NCBI GenBank assembly: GCA_039812765.1
Contig: JBDIBF010000120.1
Location: 1 to 6,967 of the forward strand
From: JADJVL01 sp039812765
Lineage (GTDB): Bacteria > Acidobacteriota > Holophagae > Holophagales > Holophagaceae
Length of the DNA stretch: 6,967 nucleotides
Direction of reading: 5' to 3'
Program-made: the position numbers and the translations under genes
In this document: positions 1 through 5,780 of the stretch, piece after piece
Layout: each line of letters begins with the position of its first letter
Numbering within the stretch: the first letter of the stretch is position 1
Notes under the pieces: model-generated
Database searches by the model: none
Told to the model about the DNA's origin: nothing
What the model saw: the letters and a program-made list of their open reading frames with translations, nothing else

Positions 1-153
1 ATCCACGACCGCCGGCATCACTACCGCCCGCAGCCCTCCCGACTCCGCGCAAGCCTCAACCCGCGCAGGACAATCAGAGTACCACCCCAACGCACGAACG
101 CAAGCGGAAAATTCACCGGGACGTCACCTCGGAACGCGAGGCCCCGCGCGGGT
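1..153. other. Gene-free flank downstream of pgi
   Basis: No frame in this stretch shows recognisable protein sequence, and it looks somewhat less GC-rich than the genes beside it. It lies downstream of the minus-strand pgi stop codon (TGA, complement of 154-156). The only structure next to that stop is a 10-bp perfect palindrome, CCCGCGCGGG at 143-152. With a realistic loop it forms only a 3-bp stem, and no U-tract follows, so it is not a convincing intrinsic terminator. The stretch may also hold the promoter or 5' region of a gene lying left of the window, which cannot be judged here. Confidence 0.5.
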
Positions 154-1290
154 TCAGGTCAATCCCAGCATTTTCAAGGTACGGCGCTTCCCGTCCTCCA
201 CCGCGGGCTGGTCGAAGGGGTCCACTTCGAGGGCCATGCCCGTGATCCCGACGATGAGCTGCCAGGCCATGAGGAAGGCCCCGAGTTCGTGCTCGTCGAG
301 GGGTTCCAGGTCCCAGCGCAGGATCGGCACCCCCGCCGCCTCCAGGGCCTCCCGGGTCCCGTCCGCCTGGGCCCGGAGGATCCTCCGGCCCGAAAGCCCT
401 GCGAGTCCGGGAAAGGGACACGATTCCGGTTCGTCGCTGGCGATGACGTCCGGCCCTCCTTCGACCGTGACCAGTACGACGCCGACGTTCCGAGGCCCGT
501 CGAGCCACCGCTGGAGCTGGGCATGCTGGTCCTGGGGGCCTATGGCCCGGATGGGGATGATGCCCCGCCGGATGCCATCCCGGCTCGTCTTGCCCAGGCT
601 CTCCGCCACCAGTTGCACCCACCAGGCGCCCACGGTCTCCAGGGCGTTCGCGTAGGGAAGGAGCACCCAGTGGTCCAGGGAGCGGAGATATCCACCGAAC
701 CAGGCCTCCACCGCCTGCGCCACGCGCCCGGCCCAGGGCTCCCGCCCCTGCTGGAGGGCCCCGCAGACCTCCTGCGCGCCGGCAAGGAACCGCGCGGGGT
801 CCAGGCCCATCCAGGCGATGGGGTAGGCGCCGATGGCCGTGAAGGCCGAGAAGCGCCCCCCGACGTGCAACGGGATCGGCAGGATGGGCCAGCCCTCGGC
901 CCGGGCCAATTGAGCCAGGGGATTCCCGTCGTCCTGGGTGATGGCGATGGGGCGCTGACGAAGTTCCTTCCATCCCGGCATGGCGCGCAGCCGACCGATC
1001 CAGGTCCAGAGTTCCAGGGTCCGGCCGCTCTTGGAGGCGAACACCACCTGGTCATCGGGCTCCAGCGCCAGGACCTTGGGCTCCGGCGAGGAGAGCGGCA
1101 CGAAACGTGACCGTTGTTCCGGGGACGCCAGGGCGTCCACGAGCGCCGAAGTCGGCAGGAGGGACCCGCCAATGCCCGCCCAGAGCAGGCGTGTACGGGG
1201 CTCCATCGGCGGCAGCGCGACGGGTTCCGGCCACTGCCAGGCAGACATGGGATGGGCCTCGAGCCGCGCCAGGAGGCGTTGAAAGTCCAT
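154..1290 (-). CDS. pgi: Glucose-6-phosphate isomerase (compact form)
   Basis: Phosphoglucose isomerase (EC 5.3.1.9) is a cytosolic enzyme that interconverts glucose-6-phosphate and fructose-6-phosphate in glycolysis and gluconeogenesis. The 378-aa product has the two-SIS-domain layout. The first SIS domain shows GIGGS (39-43) and SKSGRTLE (86-93), which keeps Ser86, Lys87, Ser88 and Thr91 at the usual phosphate-contact positions. HVGGRFS (142-148) follows. The second half carries AESLGK with the presumed catalytic Glu230, GPQDQHAQLQ with ring-opening His256, and the C-terminal DPFDQPAVEDGK with Lys368. The frame stays open upstream to 1632, but that part is antisense to galU and unlike any Pgi. 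The ATG at 1290 has AAAGGA four bases upstream and places GIGGS sensibly. Usual bacterial Pgi is about 445-550 aa, so this one is short, mostly at the N-terminus. It diverges from galU. Family assignment is firm; sugar preference is inferred. Confidence 0.93.
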   Translation of the reverse strand: MDFQRLLARLEAHPMSAWQWPEPVALPPMEPRTRLLWAGIGGSLLPTSALVDALASPEQRSRFVPLSSPEPKVLALEPDDQVVFASKSGRTLELWTWIGRLRAMPGWKELRQRPIAITQDDGNPLAQLARAEGWPILPIPLHVGGRFSAFTAIGAYPIAWMGLDPARFLAGAQEVCGALQQGREPWAGRVAQAVEAWFGGYLRSLDHWVLLPYANALETVGAWWVQLVAESLGKTSRDGIRRGIIPIRAIGPQDQHAQLQRWLDGPRNVGVVLVTVEGGPDVIASDEPESCPFPGLAGLSGRRILRAQADGTREALEAAGVPILRWDLEPLDEHELGAFLMAWQLIVGITGMALEVDPFDQPAVEDGKRRTLKMLGLT

Positions 1291-1345
1291 GGAGTCCTTT
1301 CCGCGGGAATGCCTCAGGTTAACGGGACTGCGCCATGATGGAGCC
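1291..1345. promoter_or_regulatory. Divergent pgi/galU promoter region
   Basis: The 55 bp between the two start codons must hold the 5' signals for both genes unless the promoters lie inside the opposing coding sequences. It is locally less GC-rich around GTTAAC (1318-1323), a short palindrome. No good -35/-10 pair of the sigma-70 type can be read on either strand, so no individual promoter is called. That two divergent genes share this gap is direct from the gene positions; shared control is inference. Confidence 0.4.
1295..1300 (-). promoter_or_regulatory. Ribosome binding site of pgi
   Basis: The minus strand reads AAAGGA, then CTCC, then ATG. This Shine-Dalgarno is what fixes the pgi start at 1290 rather than at the far upstream ATG of the same open frame (1632). 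Confidence 0.6.
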
Positions 1346-2218
1346 ATGAGCGCGATCCGCAAAGCCGTCATCCCCGTCGCGGGCCTGGGCACCCGCTTCC
1401 TGCCGGCCACCAAGGCCCAGCCCAAGGAGATGCTCCCCCTGGTGGACAAGCCGGTGATCCAGCACGTCGTGGAGGAGGCCATCCGCTGCGGGGTGGAAAA
1501 CGTCATCCTCGTCACCGGCCGGGGGAAGCAGGCCATCGAGAACCATTTCGACGTGGCCTTCGAGTTGGAGGAAACCCTGGCCAAGCGCGGCAAGGGGGAC
1601 GATCTCGCCATCATTCGCGGCATCACCGGCATGGGCTCCTTCGCCTATGTGCGCCAGGGCGAGCCCCTGGGGTTGGGCCACGCGGTGCTGTGCGCCCGGC
1701 ATGCCGTGGGCCAGGAGCCCTTCGCGCTGCTCCTGGGCGACGACGTCTTCGACGAGACGGACCACGCGCTGGACGCGCTCATCGCCGCGTTCGACGCCAC
1801 GGGCAAATCCGTGGTGGGCGTGCAGCAGGTGCCCCTGGCCCACGTGAGCCGGTACGGCATCGTGAACGGTCCCGAGGAGGCATCCAAGGGGCCCTGGGCG
1901 GTGAAAGCCATCGTCGAGAAGCCCCGGCCGGAGGACGCGCCCAGCCGCTTCGCCGTGGTGGGCCGCTACGTCCTGACTCCGCGGGTCTTCGAGCATCTCG
2001 CGGCCCTCCAGCCCGGCGTGGGCGGCGAGTACCAGCTCACCGACGCCCTGGCGAAGCTGGCCGAAGAGGGCCAGCTCGTGGCCGCGCCCATCCCGGCCCA
2101 GCGCTTCGACACGGGCAACAAGCTGGACTACCTCAAGGCCAACGTCGAGTTCGCGCTCAAGCGCGAGGACTTGCGGGAGGACTTCCTGGCCTTCCTGCGC
2201 GAGGTGGTGAAGGCCTAG
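1346..2218 (+). CDS. galU: UTP-glucose-1-phosphate uridylyltransferase
   Basis: GalU (EC 2.7.7.9) converts UTP and glucose-1-phosphate to UDP-glucose and pyrophosphate in the cytosol, supplying glucosyl donors for envelope glycans and the UDP-galactose and UDP-glucuronate routes. The 290-aa product has the family's usual length. It opens with the nucleotidyltransferase signature: GLGTRFLPATKAQPKEML at residues 13-30, with the activating lysine in KEMLP. It then shows GLGHAVL (109-115), LLGDD (129-133) with the metal/nucleotide-binding aspartates, VEKP (190-193), GGEYQLTDAL and a C-terminal FDTGNKLDYLKANVEFALK. The ATG at 1346 gives the classic N-terminus (MSAIRKAVIPVAG); a GGAG lies only two bases before it. 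An in-frame ATG at 1289 would add 19 residues unlike the family and is not favoured. The gene appears monocistronic and converges on mnmG. Some homologues prefer other sugar-1-phosphates, but the motifs are those of GalU. Confidence 0.95.
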   Translation: MSAIRKAVIPVAGLGTRFLPATKAQPKEMLPLVDKPVIQHVVEEAIRCGVENVILVTGRGKQAIENHFDVAFELEETLAKRGKGDDLAIIRGITGMGSFAYVRQGEPLGLGHAVLCARHAVGQEPFALLLGDDVFDETDHALDALIAAFDATGKSVVGVQQVPLAHVSRYGIVNGPEEASKGPWAVKAIVEKPRPEDAPSRFAVVGRYVLTPRVFEHLAALQPGVGGEYQLTDALAKLAEEGQLVAAPIPAQRFDTGNKLDYLKANVEFALKREDLREDFLAFLREVVKA

Positions 2219-2220
2219 CC

Positions 2221-4104
2221 TCAGGCGCTGCGCCGCTTCTCGATGAGCAGGTGGAGCAGCGTCACCGCCGCCGGCGTGATGCCTGGGATCCGCGAGGCTT
2301 GGCCGAGGGTCTCGGGTCGGTGCTTCCTGAGCTTTTCGCGCACCTCGTTGCTTAGGACCGCCATCGCCTCCACCGGGAAGTCCTCGGGGATCCGCACCCC
2401 ATCCCAGTCCCTGTGGTGCTGGAGGAGCCGGGCCTCCCGCTGGCGGTAGCCGTCGTAGCGGATCTCGAAGAGCAGCAGGTCCCGCTCCCAGGCCGGATCC
2501 CAGCCCGCCTGGGGCGCGTCCCAGCCCTCCAGCAGGCCCAGGGCCCGGTCGGCGAGGAGCGGAGTGACCTGCTGGCGCTTCAGCAGCTCAGCGAGGGTGA
2601 GCCCCGCCTGGAGCTGCAGCTTGGCCTCGGCGGCGATGGGGCCGAAGGGCGAGGTGGGCGCCACCCAGGCCGCATCGCACTGCCCCCGGAGCCTCGCGCG
2701 CCGCTCGATCTTGGCCTCGATCCTGGCCAAGTCCGCCGTGTCCAGGGTGCCGGCCTCCCGGGCCACCTCCAGCAGCCGCACGTCCGCCAGGTCGCAGGCC
2801 AGGCCGAGCCGATGCTCCGCACGGGCCGTGAGCATGCGGTAGGGTTCGTCGGTGCCCTTGGTGACCAGGTCGTCCACCATCACGCCGAGGTAGGCCTGGT
2901 CCCGGCCGAGGATGACGGGCTCCCGGCCCAGGAGCCACCGGGCGGCGTTGAGGCCCGCGAGGAGCCCCTGCCCCGCCGCCTCCTCATAGCCCGTGGTGCC
3001 GTTGATCTGGCCCGCGAACCAGAGGCCGTCGAGGCCGTCCACGGAGAGGTCCCGCCGGAGCTGCAGGGGATCGAAGCTGTCGTACTCGATGGCGTAGCCC
3101 GGCCGCACGATCTCGGCGGCCTCGAAGCCCGGGAGGCTGCGCACCATGGCGAGCTGGACCTCCGGCGGCATGGAGGTGCTCAGGCCCGCGAGGTAGATCT
3201 CGTCCAGCTCCAGGCTCTCGGGTTCCACGAAGATCTGGTGCCGGCCCTTGTCGGGGAACTTCACGAACTTGTCCTCGATGCTCGGGCAGTAGCGCGGGCC
3301 CACGCCCTCCACATGGCCGCCGTACAGCGCGCTGCGGGAGAGGTTCTCCCGCACGATCGTCTCGGTGTGGGGCGTCGTGTGCACGATATGGCAGGGCACC
3401 TGGGGCTGCGGGATCCCCTCCGAGAAGAAGCTGAAGGGCCGGGGCGGGTCGTCGGGGGGCTGCGCCTGGAGGCGGGCAAAGTCGATGCTGGCCTTCGCCA
3501 GCCGTGGGCTGGTGCCGGTCTTGAGGCGCCGGCAGCGCAGGCCCAGGGCCTTGAGCTGCTCGGAGAGGTGCGTGCTGGCGGGCTCCCCGGCCCGCCCGGC
3601 CTCCAGGCGGCGGTCGCCGATGAGGATGCGACCGTTCAGGAAGGTGCCGCTGGTGAGCACCACCGCATCGCAGGGCAGGAAGGGCCCGTCGAGGAGCTCC
3701 ACGCCCTGCAGTCCCTTCGTGCCGGCGGACCAGCGCAGGCCCGCGGCGAGCCCCTGGCGGAGCCGCAGGTTCGGCGTGTTCTCGAGGAGCCGCCGCGCGG
3801 CGAGGCGGTACTTCACCTTGTCGGCCTGGGCCCGCGGCCCGCGCACTGCCACGCCGCGGCTCTCGTTGAGGATGCGGAAGTGGATGCCCGTGGCGTCGAT
3901 GAGCCGTCCCATGGCGCCGCCCAGGGCGTCCAGCTCGCGCACCATGTGGCCTTTGCCCACGCCGCCGATGCTGGGGTTGCAGCTCATCTGGCCGATCTGG
4001 TCCAGGTTCATGGTGAGCAGGGTGGTGGGCACGCCCAGCCGCGCCGCGATGTGCGCCGCTTCGATCCCGGCGTGGCCGCCGCCGATCACCACCAGGTGCT
4101 TCAA
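2221..4104 (-). CDS. mnmG: tRNA uridine-5-carboxymethylaminomethyl(34) synthesis enzyme MnmG
   Basis: MnmG (GidA) is an FAD enzyme that, with the GTPase MnmE, installs the (carboxymethyl)aminomethyl group at C5 of wobble U34 in tRNAs reading two-codon boxes. The 627-aa product has the family's normal length. It has a Rossmann FAD motif GGGHAG (8-13), MSCNPSIGG with Cys42, RGPRAQADK (88-96), GTFLNG (153-158), and RYCPSIEDK with Cys273; the two cysteines match those implicated in catalysis in E. coli MnmG. An FAD-site GQINGTTGYEEAAGQGLLAG follows, then a helical C-terminal domain ending in GITPAAVTLLHLLIEKRRS, which in the family binds MnmE and tRNA. The frame is open back to 4446, but homology begins at TTG 4104, which has GGAGGA seven bases upstream. 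Two family motifs carry substitutions: RLKTGTSPR (193-201), usually TPPR, and TARAEHRL (426-433), usually TSRAEYRL. Neither mnmE nor rsmG is adjacent, and the gene looks monocistronic. Confidence 0.96.
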   Translation of the reverse strand: MKHLVVIGGGHAGIEAAHIAARLGVPTTLLTMNLDQIGQMSCNPSIGGVGKGHMVRELDALGGAMGRLIDATGIHFRILNESRGVAVRGPRAQADKVKYRLAARRLLENTPNLRLRQGLAAGLRWSAGTKGLQGVELLDGPFLPCDAVVLTSGTFLNGRILIGDRRLEAGRAGEPASTHLSEQLKALGLRCRRLKTGTSPRLAKASIDFARLQAQPPDDPPRPFSFFSEGIPQPQVPCHIVHTTPHTETIVRENLSRSALYGGHVEGVGPRYCPSIEDKFVKFPDKGRHQIFVEPESLELDEIYLAGLSTSMPPEVQLAMVRSLPGFEAAEIVRPGYAIEYDSFDPLQLRRDLSVDGLDGLWFAGQINGTTGYEEAAGQGLLAGLNAARWLLGREPVILGRDQAYLGVMVDDLVTKGTDEPYRMLTARAEHRLGLACDLADVRLLEVAREAGTLDTADLARIEAKIERRARLRGQCDAAWVAPTSPFGPIAAEAKLQLQAGLTLAELLKRQQVTPLLADRALGLLEGWDAPQAGWDPAWERDLLLFEIRYDGYRQREARLLQHHRDWDGVRIPEDFPVEAMAVLSNEVREKLRKHRPETLGQASRIPGITPAAVTLLHLLIEKRRSA

Positions 4105-4183
4105 TCCGAGGTCCTCCGAGCCTTCCAGTCTAGCGGGGGGCGTCCATCCGCCCCGGCCCGGATTTTGTGGAACACTGGAGCCC
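4105..4183. promoter_or_regulatory. Divergent mnmG/pssA promoter region
   Basis: This 79-bp gap separates the divergent starts of mnmG and pssA. It holds an inverted repeat, GGGGCG (4137-4142) and CGCCCC (4149-4154), around a 6-base loop. On the minus strand a weak -10-like TAGACT (complement of 4127-4132) lies 22 bases upstream of the mnmG TTG, but no matching -35 element is visible. Toward pssA there is an AT-richer patch, GGATTTTGTGGAACACT (4160-4176), just before the gene, and GGAG (4177-4180) serves as its ribosome binding site. The inverted repeat could be an operator or chance in GC-rich DNA. Confidence 0.35.
4112..4117 (-). promoter_or_regulatory. Strong Shine-Dalgarno deciding the TTG start of mnmG
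   Basis: The minus strand reads GGAGGA, then seven bases, then TTG, then the codons for Lys-His-Leu. This near-perfect Shine-Dalgarno at ideal spacing, together with the start of the FAD-binding fold at residue 4, selects TTG at 4104. No ATG or GTG in frame nearby gives a family-like N-terminus. Confidence 0.7.
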
Positions 4184-5038
4184 ATGAAGCCCCGCCTCAG
4201 CCCCGAGGAGCGCCGCGAACGGCGCCGGGAACTGCGCCGCGTCGCGGTGCAGCGCTCGAAATTCGCCCTGCCCTCGGGCATCACCATGCTCTCGGTCTTC
4301 TGCGGCTTCAGCTCCGTGGTCATGTCCATCAACGCCGCCGGGGACAACCCATCGCGGTACTTCCTGTGGGCGGCGGCCCTGCTGGTGGCCGCGGGATTCT
4401 TCGACGGCATGGACGGCCGGGTGGCCCGGGCCATGAACACGGCCACCGAGTTCGGCGTGCAGCTCGACAGCCTGGCCGACGTGGTGAGCTTCGGGATGGC
4501 GCCGGCGATCCTCGCCTACCGCTACGGATTCTTCGCCCTGGGCGCGAGCGACCACCAGCTCCGCGCCGTCGGCTGGGCCGCCAGCTTCTTCTTCATCGCC
4601 TGCGGCGCCCTGCGCCTCGCGCGCTTCAACGTGCAGGTGGGCAGCGTGGACGCCCGGTTCTTCGTGGGCCTGCCCATCCCGGCGGGCGCGGCCTGCGTGG
4701 CCACGGTGATCCTGTGCTGGCCCCATCCGCCGAAGGACCCTCGCTTCGCCTACGCCTTCGCGGCGGAGCTCTTCCTCGTGGGCCTTCTCATGGTGAGCAC
4801 GGTCCGCTTCCCCAGCTTCAAGAAGAAGCCCGCCTCGCGCTCCGCCCGCTACTGGATGCTGGTGACGATGGTCCTGCTCCTCAGCCTCTTCGTGATCTTC
4901 CGGGAGTGGTTCCTGCTGGGTTTCCTCGCCTTCTTCATTGCCGCGGCCATCCTGCTCAACCTGGCCTGGCTGCTGGGCTGGCGGGGCATCGAGCCGCCCC
5001 GCCCCACCCTCCTCGACGACGAGGAGACCGTCCACTGA
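4184..5038 (+). CDS. pssA: CDP-diacylglycerol-serine O-phosphatidyltransferase
   Basis: PssA (EC 2.7.8.8) is an integral membrane enzyme that transfers the phosphatidyl group of CDP-diacylglycerol to L-serine, giving phosphatidylserine and CMP; decarboxylation then yields phosphatidylethanolamine. The 284-aa product carries a perfect CDP-alcohol phosphotransferase signature, DG-x2-AR-x8-G-x3-D-x3-D, at residues 77-99 (Asp77, Asp95 and Asp99 plus the preceding Asp74), followed by VVSFG, typical of the serine-specific branch. A charged Arg/Glu-rich head (7-26) precedes about eight hydrophobic segments, from 27-49 to near the C-terminus, with an acidic tail (DDEE). The ATG at 4184 is chosen because homology and the membrane region begin there and GGAG lies three bases upstream; the open frame continues upstream only as antisense of mnmG. 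An ABC transporter gene follows after 58 bp in the same direction. Other CDP-alcohol phosphotransferases are possible, but PssA fits best. Confidence 0.9.
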   Translation: MKPRLSPEERRERRRELRRVAVQRSKFALPSGITMLSVFCGFSSVVMSINAAGDNPSRYFLWAAALLVAAGFFDGMDGRVARAMNTATEFGVQLDSLADVVSFGMAPAILAYRYGFFALGASDHQLRAVGWAASFFFIACGALRLARFNVQVGSVDARFFVGLPIPAGAACVATVILCWPHPPKDPRFAYAFAAELFLVGLLMVSTVRFPSFKKKPASRSARYWMLVTMVLLLSLFVIFREWFLLGFLAFFIAAAILLNLAWLLGWRGIEPPRPTLLDDEETVH

Positions 5039-5096
5039 CCTGGACAGCGCCGGAAGGGCCGCGCGCCCTGGGCTAGTCTGGTCCGCGGGAGGCTCC
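5039..5096 (+). promoter_or_regulatory. Spacer with small hairpin and RBS between pssA and the ABC gene
   Basis: This 58-bp spacer has a 5-bp stem, AGGGC (5055-5059) and GCCCT (5065-5069), with a 5-base loop and no U-tract after it, so it is not a clear terminator and pssA transcripts may read through. A strong Shine-Dalgarno, GGGAGG (5087-5092), sits four bases before the ATG at 5097 and fixes that start. A separate promoter for the transporter cannot be read with confidence. Confidence 0.4.
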
Positions 5097-5780
5097 ATGG
5101 AGGTGCTGCTGGAGGCGAGGGGCGTCGCGCGCCGCTACGGTTCCCGCGCGGTCCTGGAAGGCCTCGACATGGCGGTCCTGCCCGGGGAGCGCGTGGCGCT
5201 GCTGGGCCCCTCGGGCTGCGGGAAGACCACGCTGCTGAACCTCCTGGGCGGCCTCGACCTTCCCGACGCGGGGACGGTGCGCCTGGAGGGCGAGGCCCTG
5301 GAGCGCATGGCGCCGCGGCGCCTCGCCCAGGTGCGCCGGGAGCGCTACGGGACGGTCTTCCAGTTCTTCCACCTGATCCCCACCCTCACCGCCCGGGAGA
5401 ACGTGGAGCTGCCCCTCCACCTGCTGAAGTGGGATGGACCGCGCATCCGGGACCGGTCGGACCACCTGCTCGCGGCGGTGGGCCTCGCGTCCCGCGCGGA
5501 GGCCTGGCCCTCGGAACTCTCCGGCGGCGAGATGCAGCGCATCGCCGTGGCCCGGGCCCTGGCGGCGCGGCCTGCGGTGCTCCTCGCCGACGAGCCCACG
5601 GGCAACCTCGACCGCGCCAGCGGCGAAGCGGTGCTGGACCTGCTCCTGCGGCTCACCGACCAGGAGGGCACGGCCCTGGTGATGGTCACCCACAGCGAGG
5701 CCGCTGCCGCCATCTGCCACCGGGTGCTGCGTCTGCTGGACGGCCGGCTGGTGGAGGCCCCGGCGCCCTCCCGCCCATGA
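5097..5780 (+). CDS. ABC transporter ATP-binding protein, LolD/YbbA/MacB type
   Basis: This cytoplasmic ATPase subunit powers the FtsX-type permease encoded just downstream. The 227-aa product is complete, with all nucleotide-binding motifs in order: aromatic A-loop Tyr14, Walker A GPSGCGKTT (37-45), Q-loop Gln89 in VFQFFHLIPTLTARENVELP, signature LSGGEMQR (141-148), Walker B VLLADEP (161-167) with catalytic Glu166, D-loop GNLD, and H-loop His199. LSGGE in place of LSGGQ, the FHLIPTLTARENV stretch and the short length are typical of the LolD, FtsE, MacB and YbbA group, which pair with permeases having large periplasmic domains. The ATG at 5097 follows GGGAGG by four bases; the open frame to 4938 is the antecedent pssA region read in another frame. 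The stop overlaps the permease start in ATGA, implying translational coupling. Substrate is unknown; lipoprotein, lipid or hydrophobic-compound traffic is inferred from the family only. Confidence 0.93.
   Translation: MEVLLEARGVARRYGSRAVLEGLDMAVLPGERVALLGPSGCGKTTLLNLLGGLDLPDAGTVRLEGEALERMAPRRLAQVRRERYGTVFQFFHLIPTLTARENVELPLHLLKWDGPRIRDRSDHLLAAVGLASRAEAWPSELSGGEMQRIAVARALAARPAVLLADEPTGNLDRASGEAVLDLLLRLTDQEGTALVMVTHSEAAAAICHRVLRLLDGRLVEAPAPSRP

Noticed and set aside
76..103. Possible minus-strand promoter reading out of the left edge (TTGCGT, 16 bases, TACTCT)
   Set aside because: The -10 matches the consensus at only three of six bases and the gene it would serve is outside the window; too weak to call.
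113..973. Open frames overlapping pgi on both strands (113-973 minus, 289-1110 plus, 540-1172 minus)
   Set aside because: All are alternative frames of the pgi coding sequence with biased composition and no recognisable domain.
1291..1632. N-terminal extension of pgi up to the ATG at 1632
   Set aside because: It is antisense to the start of galU, rich in Ser/Arg/Met, with no Pgi similarity. The ATG at 1290 has a good Shine-Dalgarno.
3365..4183. Upstream extension of the pssA open frame
   Set aside because: It is antisense to mnmG and unlike any PssA. The membrane region and family signature begin after ATG 4184, which has its own ribosome binding site.
4105..4446. N-terminal extension of mnmG up to an ATG at 4446
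   Set aside because: It overlaps pssA on the other strand and has no resemblance to MnmG. The TTG at 4104 has a strong Shine-Dalgarno and begins the FAD-binding fold.
5055..5069. Hairpin after pssA considered as an intrinsic terminator
   Set aside because: The stem is only 5 bp and is followed by GGGCTAGTC rather than a U-tract.
2413..5076. An 887-codon open frame on the plus strand opposite mnmG and running through pssA in another frame
   Set aside because: Its translation is low-complexity Arg/Gly/Pro/Ala/Glu/His with no family motif. It spans two well-supported genes in other frames. Long antisense frames are expected in DNA this GC-rich.
4130..5098. A 322-codon minus-strand frame opposite pssA
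   Set aside because: Composition is Glu/Gly/His/Arg-rich and repetitive, typical of the antisense shadow of a hydrophobic GC-rich gene; no motifs.
5517..5531. Non-canonical ABC signature (LSGGE instead of LSGGQ) considered as a defect
   Set aside because: LSGGE is normal in the LolD, FtsE and MacB group, and all other nucleotide-binding residues are present.
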